A stretch of DNA of 64,000 nucleotides from Melanopsichium pennsylvanicum (Eukaryota; Basidiomycota; Ustilaginomycetes; Ustilaginales): contig OAPG01000001.1 of the NCBI GenBank assembly GCA_900208305.1, positions 62,001 to 126,000 of the forward strand. Direction: 5' to 3'. Position 1 is the first letter of the stretch; every line of letters starts with the position of its first letter. This document shows positions 41,770-50,490 of the stretch, piece after piece. The notes under the pieces are model-generated. The model was not told the DNA's origin, did no database searches, and saw nothing but the letters and a program-made list of their open reading frames with translations. The position numbers and the translations under genes are program-made.

Positions 41770-43014
41770 AAAAGCGTAGGTGATGGTGAAGACGGTCGGA
41801 TAGTATCGTCAAGAACAACAGCCTTGAAAACAGCGTTGCTTAAAAGTGATGAGGTGCGGAGCTAAAAGATATGCTTGCGGTGGGTAAGGGAGGTTTTACA
41901 GCCAGTTTGGACAGCTCCTATTTGGGGCTGTTGCCTTCACCGTGTGGGATTTATTGAGCGGGATTGATCGTGTAATCTTCATCTCTTGCGTCGATCGCGA
42001 GAGCAACACACACGCACAGACATGTAAAGTACAACTTTTTTCAACTCCTTTACAGCAACACATTGGTCTGACACGATTCCAGTATGAGCCAAGCTCGAAT
42101 GAGCTCGAATGAGCCAAGCTCGAATGAGCCGTTTGTGATTGCGTTGGGACATGGGCTCAGTCAGCGAATAAAACCGTGTGAATGAATGTGAATGGTCTGA
42201 AGCACAACTTTCTCGCGAGTAGAAGGCTTGTGTTCCTCCACATTATGTTCCTGCTGTGCTGCTCTGTGCTGCTCTGTTGCTCCTTAATGCAGGTTCCGGA
42301 TGCACCGATGGCCGTCAGTCAACGTGCTTCTTTCTCAACTGCGTCATCGGAATTCATGAATGAGTTGGAATCTATCAAAGTGCACCCTGAATAATTCACA
42401 GATCTTGGCCAGCTTCTCTCACATTTTCTGACCAATCCGGAAGCGTACATTTGACATGGATCACGATCGTGAATCACAAATTATGCATACAGTACACAGA
42501 AGCTTTGATCTTCAACTGGACAACTTCGCTTTGTCACAGTCATGAATGTTACTTGTTGCTATGGTGAACACATCGTTTCTATCAGTGCCAGCCCAACCCT
42601 TCTTTGCAGAGAGAGTAAGCATGTCAACGTTGCTCGTTGTGAGACGGGCGAGCCGATAGATGCAAGCTTCTCTAAGTGCATGTCAGATCGGGTGAGCCGT
42701 TTTTGACATTCAAGTCCCGATTTCACTCAGTCTGATTGGAAGGAATCGAGATTGCTTGACGTGGTCGCTGTGAGCTGGTATGACTCTTTTCAACGATGGG
42801 ATGCTTCTATCCATATATATGATTAGGTCGATTCCCCGCTCACACTTGTTTTCTGTGGCGCAGAGTTCGCCTCTGTGACCCATCGAGAAGTAGCAAGAGA
42901 AGTGTGAACTCGACCGCCCTCACTCGCTCATGCCGTTATGTTAAGACAAAACATGAAAGACAAGAGGTATCACTGAGTTGCATTCTTTTGGTAAGCGCTA
43001 CCAATGTGTTGTGT
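41770..43014. other. 1.2-kb intergenic region with a short tandem repeat
   Basis: Upstream of the Rieske-AIF gene. Holds imperfect tandem copies of ATGAGCCAAGCTCGA (42084-42130) and a 70-codon frame at 42182-42394 (+) that begins with a hydrophobic, signal-like stretch (see findings). No confident gene. Confidence 0.45.
42084..42130. repeat. Imperfect 15-bp tandem repeat
   Basis: Units ATGAGCCAAGCTCGA (42084-42098), a shortened ATGAGCTCGA (42099-42108), ATGAGCCAAGCTCGA (42109-42123) and a partial ATGAGCC. AGCTCGA at the end of each unit is conserved. Confidence 0.85.
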
Positions 43015-43971
43015 TTAGAACCCATCGTCACCCTTCAAAGTTCGCATCCAGAAGCCATCCTTCTTTTTCTCCTGCTGTTTCCCTTCGGCTCTTAGCACTG
43101 GTGCTCCACCCGTCCCTGCAGCAGCAGCTGTTGCCGCACCCACACCCATACTGACAGCATGCCCCGGTGGTGGATTGAGTTTAGCTGCATCCTCCGTATC
43201 ATCCAGTCCGTCGTCTGCTGTCATTTGCGCCTTTGGTACAGGCTCTGCACCATCCTGGTTCCCTACGGCTACCGTCTTGCCCGTCTCATCCACAAGCCTG
43301 AATGGCACTGTTGTATCCGTCTCAATCACCAGCAATCCATCTGAAGTAATCGTCGCTTTTGGACCACCAGTAATCCTGATCGTGCGATTCCTGTCAATGT
43401 ACCAACCAGCCGAGCTCAACACGCTCCCTTGCAACAGCTTTCGGAGTGCTGACTTGGAAGCTTGCGCTGCCTTGTCTTTAAGCTGTTGATCTACCGGCTT
43501 CGTTTTGCCATTCGCTCCTTTCGCTCCGGCCAATGCACCTCCTCCAATACCAACCACCTGACCAATCCTGGCTACTGTCTGACCTTTGCTTGCGTATTTC
43601 AAGAGGCGTTTAACCGTTGGAGTATGGGTCGCGACCGCAGCAGAGATTCGAGCGGCAACAGCAGAAACTGCGGCAACTGTACCACCTGCTGCCACAGAGG
43701 CACCCGCAAAGTAGATGGCTCCAGCACCGAGGGACAGCGCTCCAATGGTAACAGCAGCGATGGGGGCGAACGTCTGAAACTTGTCGTATCCGTTATCGCC
43801 TCTATCTATGCGAGCTTGAATGGTAAACCACACTCTTCCAGTGTGCATGACCGCCCGGCCCCCGTTAGGTGGTACGGAATTTGCATAGTGAAGCGGTGAC
43901 ACTTGTTTCAAGCATATGTTGAGGGGTACTTCGGTGTCGTTGATGAATGTGACATTGGGCATGATTGTCAC
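43015..43971 (-). CDS. Orphan protein with Ala/Gly-rich hydrophobic centre
   Basis: 318 residues from the ATG at 43971; a start at Met4 (43962) is equally possible. Three regions can be seen. Residues 5-55 look like a small beta domain (NVTFINDTEVPLNICLKQVS, then GRVWFTIQARIDRGD). Residues 68-150 are Ala/Gly-rich and hydrophobic, with two or three potential membrane-inserting helices (FAPIAAVTIGALSLGAGAIY, AAGGTVAAVSAVAARISAAV, VVGIGGGALAGA). Residues 180-240 look like beta strands again (GWYIDRNRTIRITGGPKATI, GLLVIETDTTVPFRLVDETG). An acidic stretch and a Lys-rich tail follow. No signal peptide. I do not recognise the family. The glycine-rich hydrophobic helices resemble membrane-inserting segments of pore-forming proteins only in composition, so I assign no function. 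Confidence 0.6.
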   Translation of the reverse strand: MTIMPNVTFINDTEVPLNICLKQVSPLHYANSVPPNGGRAVMHTGRVWFTIQARIDRGDNGYDKFQTFAPIAAVTIGALSLGAGAIYFAGASVAAGGTVAAVSAVAARISAAVATHTPTVKRLLKYASKGQTVARIGQVVGIGGGALAGAKGANGKTKPVDQQLKDKAAQASKSALRKLLQGSVLSSAGWYIDRNRTIRITGGPKATITSDGLLVIETDTTVPFRLVDETGKTVAVGNQDGAEPVPKAQMTADDGLDDTEDAAKLNPPPGHAVSMGVGAATAAAAGTGGAPVLRAEGKQQEKKKDGFWMRTLKGDDGF

Positions 43972-44332
43972 TCTGCTTGTTCAAGAAAGAAGTACGATGT
44001 TTTTGACAGATAAAACGTTAGAGATATGATGAGGTAGACTTGGGAAGAGTACGGGTTCAAAGCGGAGGGATTGCGACCTATCACATGTGTCAAAAGCGAT
44101 GTACATGCGGACGTGCACAGCGCGGATGGCCCTGTGAATAATAATATGGTGTGGAGGGACCAAAAATGAAAGATAAAGCTTTTGAACGGCGTCATCAGCG
44201 ACTTGATCCAGCGTCACCGCCGAGCCCTGTGCTTGGCCCGGTCAAAATTCAGAGTTCGAGCTTTGTACACAATCAGAATCACCATCAGGAGACATTTTAC
44301 TAGTAGCGAGCCATCTGGTGTCGAACAAAAGT
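43972..44332. other. Intergenic, tandem minus-strand genes
   Basis: 361 bases holding the presumed promoter of the orphan gene. Nothing else seen. Confidence 0.45.
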
Positions 44333-45370
44333 CTATTGCTCATATCCTACAATGACTTGTTCGACATTAACCAAGCACGTTGGCGTCGGTCTTCTTTTTT
44401 TGCCCTTGCCTTTTTGAAACGCTCTCCAATCGGCCACTCTATGATCCCTAGTTTGTTCCCATGCAGCCTCCTGTTCGACCTTCCTCTTTCTATCTTCGAC
44501 TGCTTGTTCCTTCTTCCGTTGAGCTTCGCCTTCTGTTTGGTGTTGGATCCTGATGGCTTTGCGTCTGCGCAGCTCGTCGTCGACCATGAGCTCCTTTGTA
44601 GCCTTCCTCACCCTTTCATCCCAGGTGGGTGTAAGATTCGTCAGACGCACATCATCGTAAGGTGTTGCAAAGGGAAGATTGAGTTCCTTAAGCACCATAA
44701 GCCGAGCATCCATGACGGTTTCATCCAACACCTTGCGTTTCTCTTCGTCGAGAAGATGTGAAGAGGCTTTCTTGAGCAGATCAAAGGCCTCGACTGCCCT
44801 CTCTGTGTGCAAAGTAGCAGATAAATGTGAAAAAAGTCAGATATCGAGCATATTGAGATTGATATATGGTTGACAGAGAAGCGATTGTAACTTACCGTGC
44901 TTGACCTTGTCAGGGTGGATCAAAAGAGACTTTTTTCGGTAGATCTTGTTGATTTCCTTGTCATCTGCCTCTAATGGTACTTCGAGCACGTCATATGGGT
45001 TGAGACGAAAAGCGCCGAGGATGCGGTCAATCTCGAGTTGTTGGAGGAGTGAGGTGCGTTCGAGAGCAAAGGCTCGTTTGTCGTCTGCTGCACTGCTTTG
45101 AGGTTTTGTCTCGGGGTGTGAGCTTCCCTTGCCATTTGTAGCACGCACGACTCCTTCGATCTGCGAACTGCTGATAGGTGCGGTCGATGGACTAGATACT
45201 TCCCTTACTTGTCCAATGGCTGGCTGGCTCGGCTGGCTAGGTGTTGTTCTCGATGCCAGCTGCGGCGGTGCCGGAGGAGGGGGTTGCGGAGGTGGTCCTG
45301 GTGGTGGACCGGGCGGCAGCTGCAATGGCGGCTGCAATGGCGGTGCCGACAGCGAGGGTCGCCCGGTCAT
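44333..45370 (-). CDS. J-domain protein of the DNAJC8/Spf31 type, two exons
   Basis: Exon 1 is 45370-44896 and exon 2 is 44802-44333, giving 314 residues. The 93-base intron has GTAAGT and CAG borders and splits a Glu codon inside the J-domain, restoring HPDKVKHERAVEAFDLLKKA. The N-terminus (about 1-60) is an extreme Pro/Gln tract (PPGPPPGPPPQPPPPAPP). The J-domain runs from NPYDVLEVPLEADDKEINKIYRKKSLLIHPDK to about residue 185, with HPD at 152-154. After it come a Lys/Arg/Glu-rich helical region and the DWRAFQKGKGKKRR segment shared with DNAJC8. DNAJC8-type proteins bind Hsp70 and are associated with pre-mRNA splicing; that role is inferred from the family. The Pro-rich N-terminus is not typical of the family. 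Confidence 0.87.
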
Positions 45371-45708
45371 ACTGTTGTTTGCTACTGTTGTAGAGGATCG
45401 AGTGGAGAGGCAGCGACCAAGAGAGAAGAAAGTTGCAGTCGGACAAGATACAACCAAGTAACAAGAATCGGCAACCAGAAAGGGTCCATGCAGCTTTTGT
45501 GTCGCATCAGAAATACAATTCAATCAAGTCAAATCTGCTGAGTTGTGCTTGTGAAAAAGTGTAAGACCACCGCTCCACTCATTCGTGCTTTCAAAGCCAA
45601 CTTTCACTATCCGCACCCACACTTGGACGCCCATTACACCATCATCTACTCCATTAGAAATCGGCATTCTCAGCATTCTAGACACTGCCATGACAAACGG
45701 CTTCCACC
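45371..45708. other. Short divergent promoter region
   Basis: 338 bases between divergent starts of the J-protein gene (-) and the RING gene (+). No specific motif recognised; a shared promoter is likely. Confidence 0.5.
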
Positions 45709-47568
45709 ATGCTGCCCTCTCTCTCGCTGACCTCAACAAGCCTTGACCAATTCCGCAAAAACGTTTATCGACCTCGCCTTTGCCTTCTTCTCCTCCTCGT
45801 ACTCCTCTCGCCCCACAACACCAGCCAACTCACCTCCACTTCCGATGATTTCACCATCGCCATCAGCCAACCCGCACAGCCGGGTTGGTCAATAAGTATG
45901 ATCGATGGGCTTGTCGTTGCCGCTCCACCACCCGCTTCCGAGCTCGTCTCTTCTGCTACCGCTATAAAGCCTGTAAAGCGTGCCTCGAGCGCTGCCAGCA
46001 AGGGCGCACCCGCTGAACCCTCACCAGCACCATCAATTCAAAAGAACAAAGAGACGTCGCAACAAGGCCAACCTCCTCCCGGGTCCCTTTTTCGCTTTCC
46101 AAAACTCAGCTGGCGCCTCATCGTGGATGAACACGTACTGCCTGCTCTGCTGCTATTGCATGTGCTATGGGCGATCAGATTGGCCGGTATCGCTGTTGAA
46201 GATGGAGTCGTCAAGAATACACTTCTTGGGGCCAAGTCGCGATTTCACTCGGTGACTCTCCCACTGGTCTACCTCGCAGTGCTCTGCGCTCTGGCGATCC
46301 TCACTGGTCAGCCTGGAACGGTCAACTTGATTCGCGACCTCTGCTGCACTTGGAGAGCAAAACTCGGTTTCGAATCGTTCGATCCACAACCCACCAATGG
46401 GGAGTCAAGGCTCAAGATCTTTCAGGTAGACGGCCTCCTTCCGCCCTCGCTTTTCGTCATGCTGGAAACGGCTGCAACAGTGGTGCATCTTCTCAGCATT
46501 TTGCCAAAGGTAGATGCCGAGCGAATCTCCAGCATACTTCCTGTGCAGCTCAAACTGCCATCACCATCGCACTCGCCGCCACTTGTCGAGCTGCTGCCTT
46601 TGCCAACTTCGGTCAAGGCCGCATTGACGGAGCCTATGTCGAGGTCGGCTACGGTCAGATACGGGGTTGGGAGGCGGCGACCGATGATGCCGAACATCAA
46701 CCCCGCAGCGCCGCCTCCGACTACTTTAGATCAGCCGGCTTCCCAGCAGCAAAGCGAGACTCAAGGTACAGCGACTACAACCGCTATCGACGCTTCTCAT
46801 ATCAGGCAGACCGAGGACGTCGCAGAGGCAATCCCGCAGCAACGATACCGAAGAGTCGGAGCCCCAGAAAACGAGGTGCTTCTATCCACATCGGTCGCAA
46901 GCCCCATCGCGCCCTTGACACTTCCTGAAAACACACCCTTAACCCCATCTTCCCATCGACGACGAGCTCCCCGACTTGGCGGGCAATCGGTGCTGGTCTC
47001 CACGAAATGGCTTTCAGAAACGGTCACCTCGCTTTTCGACAAGCTCATCGGCGCTCTCATCTATTCCATCGTTACCCTCCGCCTTCCTACCCTCTCTCCT
47101 ACATCCCTGCCTCCCGTTCTGTCTCTGCTCGGCCTGCGCTCAGAGCTGGCTAGCCTGACGCAGATTTGGTCCAAGGCGAGAGGCTCAGTCGAGTGTCTCG
47201 AGTTTGTCAGGAGACGATGGGGAGTGGCGCTCGAAGACGGCCAAGATCCGTACGAGGGAGTCATACGCCCACGAGCGGCGAAAGAGGCGGGCGACTATGG
47301 TTGGAAGAGTTACGAGGCTGTGTTCTGTGCCATCTGCTTCGAGCAGACCCGCTCAGCCGCCGTCAAGAAAGGTAGCGATGGAGAAAAGGATGACGAGAGC
47401 GAGAAGAAGATATGGGAATTCTGCAGGCTGGACTGTGGACATGAATTGCACGATGTGTGCCTTGTATCGTGGTTGACTGCACAAGCTTTCTGCCCTACTT
47501 GTCATGTTGTGCTGAGCTTCAGTCCGAGAGCCGCTACAGGGTCACGACGCGGTACAGCACAAACTTGA
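45709..47568 (+). CDS. Membrane-associated RING-H2 finger protein (putative E3 ubiquitin ligase)
   Basis: 619 residues, one exon, ATG at 45709 in context accATGc. Residues 18-31 are hydrophobic (LCLLLLLVLLSPHN) and could be a signal anchor. Further hydrophobic segments lie at about 143-160 (LPALLLLHVLWAIRLAGIA) and 177-195 (LPLVYLAVLCALAILTG). A long Ser/Pro-rich region covers about 275-430. The C-terminal RING has all eight ligands in C3H2C3 order: CAIC, then a Lys/Glu-rich insertion, CGH, HDVC and CPTC (the span VFCAIC to CPTCHVV). RING-H2 proteins recruit E2 enzymes, and membrane forms often serve in ER or vacuolar protein quality control. The substrate and membrane are unknown. The insertion between the second and third ligands (about 28 residues) is longer than usual. 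Confidence 0.8.
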   Translation: MLPSLSLTSTSLDQFRKNVYRPRLCLLLLLVLLSPHNTSQLTSTSDDFTIAISQPAQPGWSISMIDGLVVAAPPPASELVSSATAIKPVKRASSAASKGAPAEPSPAPSIQKNKETSQQGQPPPGSLFRFPKLSWRLIVDEHVLPALLLLHVLWAIRLAGIAVEDGVVKNTLLGAKSRFHSVTLPLVYLAVLCALAILTGQPGTVNLIRDLCCTWRAKLGFESFDPQPTNGESRLKIFQVDGLLPPSLFVMLETAATVVHLLSILPKVDAERISSILPVQLKLPSPSHSPPLVELLPLPTSVKAALTEPMSRSATVRYGVGRRRPMMPNINPAAPPPTTLDQPASQQQSETQGTATTTAIDASHIRQTEDVAEAIPQQRYRRVGAPENEVLLSTSVASPIAPLTLPENTPLTPSSHRRRAPRLGGQSVLVSTKWLSETVTSLFDKLIGALIYSIVTLRLPTLSPTSLPPVLSLLGLRSELASLTQIWSKARGSVECLEFVRRRWGVALEDGQDPYEGVIRPRAAKEAGDYGWKSYEAVFCAICFEQTRSAAVKKGSDGEKDDESEKKIWEFCRLDCGHELHDVCLVSWLTAQAFCPTCHVVLSFSPRAATGSRRGTAQT

Positions 47569-48149
47569 AGCCTTCACGTCACCGTTCTGCTGTCATTCAA
47601 TGCAAGTTGCCATGTTGAAAGCATCGCTTGGCAGTCTGTGGTGATCCGTATGATGTTTCCGTGGTTGATGTGAGTACCTATCATGATTGGGCAGAAGGAC
47701 GTTCGGCATCTACTACGGCTTTTGTGGCCGTGAACACGGCAATTGGCCGATGCACTGATACATTTCATGATGGACACTTACCAAAAGAGGCAAGAGGTGG
47801 GTTGTCTGCCATATGACAGCGCATCGCGAAGACCGACACTTCGGATATGAAGGCTCGGACTTGCAATCAAGTTTTCGGCTTTTCATGTCAAGGGTTTACA
47901 GTTAAAGTACTGTAATGTACTGTAATGTAATAGGGTTCAGATATCTGTGTTTTTCTTCGTTCTCGGTAAAGCATCGTGCAGCTGTCATGCTTATCTTTCG
48001 TGGCTAGGGGCTTCGTGTATTCCTGGCAGCGTATCCCCCTTTCCATCAGCATACTTCCTAATCGCCAACACAATCACCGTCTGCGAAGACCAAAAAAGGT
48101 GACATTTCCAAGGAAAAGTAGCGTTTCAGCGAGGAAGATAGCAACTGCC
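47569..48149. other. Intergenic, tandem plus-strand genes
   Basis: 581 bases, the 3' end of the RING gene and promoter/leader of the serine dehydratase gene. A small repeat (gtactgtaatgtactgtaatg, about 47907-47927) is present. The frame of the next gene is open back to 47976 without an ATG. Confidence 0.45.
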
Positions 48150-50324
48150 ATGGTGTCTACTCAACATTCCACATTGCTCTTGCGAAGCACTGCTCGCACA
48201 GCGGCTAACGCAGCTCTGGGGCAAAAGCGCGCTCTCTCACTCAGCCGTAATCGTAAAGAACGACACAACGCATCATCTGTTAGCTGCTCAGGATCTCGTT
48301 TGCACTCGCCATTCTTCCACTCCTTCACGCCTTCAACACAACCAAGGCGATCGTTCACTTCTTCACTTAGCTCCGCCACCTCAGAGCCAGCTGCGACCGA
48401 GGCTTCAGAAATGGAACATGCGGTCATCTCGACCTTCGACCTGTTTTCCGTCGGCATCGGTCCTTCTTCATCCCACACTGTAGGCCCCATGAGAGCAGGC
48501 GTGATCTTCGTTTCCGATTTAGCCGATCAGAATCTCCTTGATCGCGTTCACACAATCAAGATCAACCTGTACGGCTCCCTGGCCCTCACTGGTGCAGGAC
48601 ACATGACTCCTCAGGCGCTTTTGGGCGGGCTTGAAGGCGACGATTGCGAGACAGTGGATCCGCCAAGCGTGCCGGTGCGATTCGAGGAGATCAAGTCAAG
48701 CAAGAAGTTGCATTTGGGCAAGAACCTCTTCAAGACCCTAGGAGATATGGGCCAAGACGCGACCAAAGGCAAGTTAATTGACTTCGACTATGACACAGAT
48801 CTCAAATGGATGTTTGGCCAGGTATTGCCTCATCATTCGAACGGTATCCGCATGAGTGTTTTCGATGCCGATGGAGAAATGCTCGCTACCAACGATTATT
48901 ATTCTGTCGGTGGAGGCTTTGTGGTGAATGGTGCTCTAGCTACACCTTCAAGCTCATCCTCTTCCGCAGAATCAGGGGGCAAAACTGACCGGGCGGAGGA
49001 GGATGAGGATGCAACAACACCAGCGCTGCACGACGGAGCCTTGGAGCTATCTTCCCACCCGATCGACTGGGGCGAAAACATCTTTTACAAGCAGATCCGT
49101 CGATCAGACGCCTCTGACGGTCGCCGCGCCGGTTCCTCCGTTTCGTCACCAAACCTTCTGCCGCAGGTTGAGGCGCCTCCCTCGAATCCTACAAACGCCG
49201 CTAGTGCCTCTGCACAAAGTGTTCCGCAAGAATCTGAAAAATTGACCGCCAAGCCCGCAAGCGGTCCCCCTTTCCCTTACCACAATGCAGCATCCCTGCT
49301 TCGACAATGCAAGACTCGTAATCTAACGATCGCGCAAGTCGTGTACGAGAACGAGTTGACGTGGAATCGTGCTGAAGTGGTGCACGACAAGCTGATCAAG
49401 ATCTGGACCACGATGGATGAATGCATTCGAGCTGGGGTGGAGAACAACCAGACCACGCTACCTGGACCATTGGCTGTGCGGCGACGTGCACCTGCGTTGT
49501 ATGCCCGGTTGCTACGCGGGCTGTACCGAGGTGCATCGTTGCTGGATCCTGCAAAGAAGGTTGCTGCGGACGGACCTGGCATCGACTCTCCCTCGCCTCA
49601 GCGGTCTTCATCGTTGGACATGGTCACTGCGACCGGTTCTACGGGTAGGACAAGGATGATTGGCTCTTTCAACCACCCCATTTTGCCCAGTCCTGCACGT
49701 CGAACAAATTTCCCAGCCATAGACTATCTTACGTGCTACGCTATTGCAACCAACGAACAGAATGCTGCTGGAGGCCGCATCGTCACAGCTCCCACCAACG
49801 GCGCGGCTGGTGTCCTCCCTTCGGTGCTCAAGTACTGCTTCGAATTCATCTTTGACGATGATCCAGTTCGAGATCTTGAAAACTTCTTGCTCACTGCTGC
49901 AGCGATCGGCATGCTTTTCAAGCGTGGCGCAACCTTGTCCGCGGCTGAAGGAGGATGTATGGCCGAAGTGGGTGTAGCTACTGCTATGGCAGCGGCAGGT
50001 TTTGTCGCAGTATTGGGTGGGAGTCCAGAAAAGGTGCTACAGGCGAGTGTTATTGGCATCGAACACAATCTTGGATTGACTTGCGATCCGTTGAATGGTC
50101 AAGTTCAAATTCCGTGTATCGAAAGGAACGCGCTGGGCGCGGTCAAAGCCGTCACAGCAGCTCAATTGGCTTTGGCTGGTGATGGTAAACATAGCGTCAG
50201 CCTAGATGATGCTATCACGGCAATGAGAGAGACGGCTAGAGACATGCACACGAGTTACAAAGAGACAAGCTTGGGCGGTCTCGCTACTGCCGTCAGAATC
50301 CCAGTTGCCATTCCCGATTGTTAG
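48150..50324 (+). CDS. L-serine dehydratase, bacterial-type [4Fe-4S] single-chain enzyme
   Basis: 724 residues from the first in-frame ATG (48150, gccATGg). It deaminates L-serine to pyruvate and ammonia through an iron-sulfur cluster, unlike the PLP enzyme Cha1 of yeast. Residues 1-75 are Arg/Ser-rich, as in a mitochondrial leader. The beta domain starts at ISTFDLFSVGIGPSSSHTVG (about 92-110). The alpha (catalytic) domain has TAPTNGAAGVLPSVLKY and three cysteines at 603, 645 and 656 (EGGCMAEVG, LTCDPLNG, QIPCIERN). Their spacing (42 and 11) is the same as Cys343/385/396 in the Legionella enzyme. A low-complexity insertion of over 100 residues (about 265-375) interrupts the region between the domains, and another lies at about 470-500. 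The gene is tail to tail with a Zn2Cys6 regulator gene (166 bases between stops). Confidence 0.92.
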   Translation: MVSTQHSTLLLRSTARTAANAALGQKRALSLSRNRKERHNASSVSCSGSRLHSPFFHSFTPSTQPRRSFTSSLSSATSEPAATEASEMEHAVISTFDLFSVGIGPSSSHTVGPMRAGVIFVSDLADQNLLDRVHTIKINLYGSLALTGAGHMTPQALLGGLEGDDCETVDPPSVPVRFEEIKSSKKLHLGKNLFKTLGDMGQDATKGKLIDFDYDTDLKWMFGQVLPHHSNGIRMSVFDADGEMLATNDYYSVGGGFVVNGALATPSSSSSSAESGGKTDRAEEDEDATTPALHDGALELSSHPIDWGENIFYKQIRRSDASDGRRAGSSVSSPNLLPQVEAPPSNPTNAASASAQSVPQESEKLTAKPASGPPFPYHNAASLLRQCKTRNLTIAQVVYENELTWNRAEVVHDKLIKIWTTMDECIRAGVENNQTTLPGPLAVRRRAPALYARLLRGLYRGASLLDPAKKVAADGPGIDSPSPQRSSSLDMVTATGSTGRTRMIGSFNHPILPSPARRTNFPAIDYLTCYAIATNEQNAAGGRIVTAPTNGAAGVLPSVLKYCFEFIFDDDPVRDLENFLLTAAAIGMLFKRGATLSAAEGGCMAEVGVATAMAAAGFVAVLGGSPEKVLQASVIGIEHNLGLTCDPLNGQVQIPCIERNALGAVKAVTAAQLALAGDGKHSVSLDDAITAMRETARDMHTSYKETSLGGLATAVRIPVAIPDC

Positions 50325-50490
50325 AAGTCAAAGGAGGTTTTTCAATAAATTTCGGTTGGTGATGCGATGACTTTCGCGTCTGAAATTTTAAGCTAGACCA
50401 ATTGGTATACAGAACAATCAGCATCAAGATCAGGTATGTAAGCGTGATGATGTTGGTGAAAAAGTGCGAGCTGGCAGTTTGAAGAGTTGT

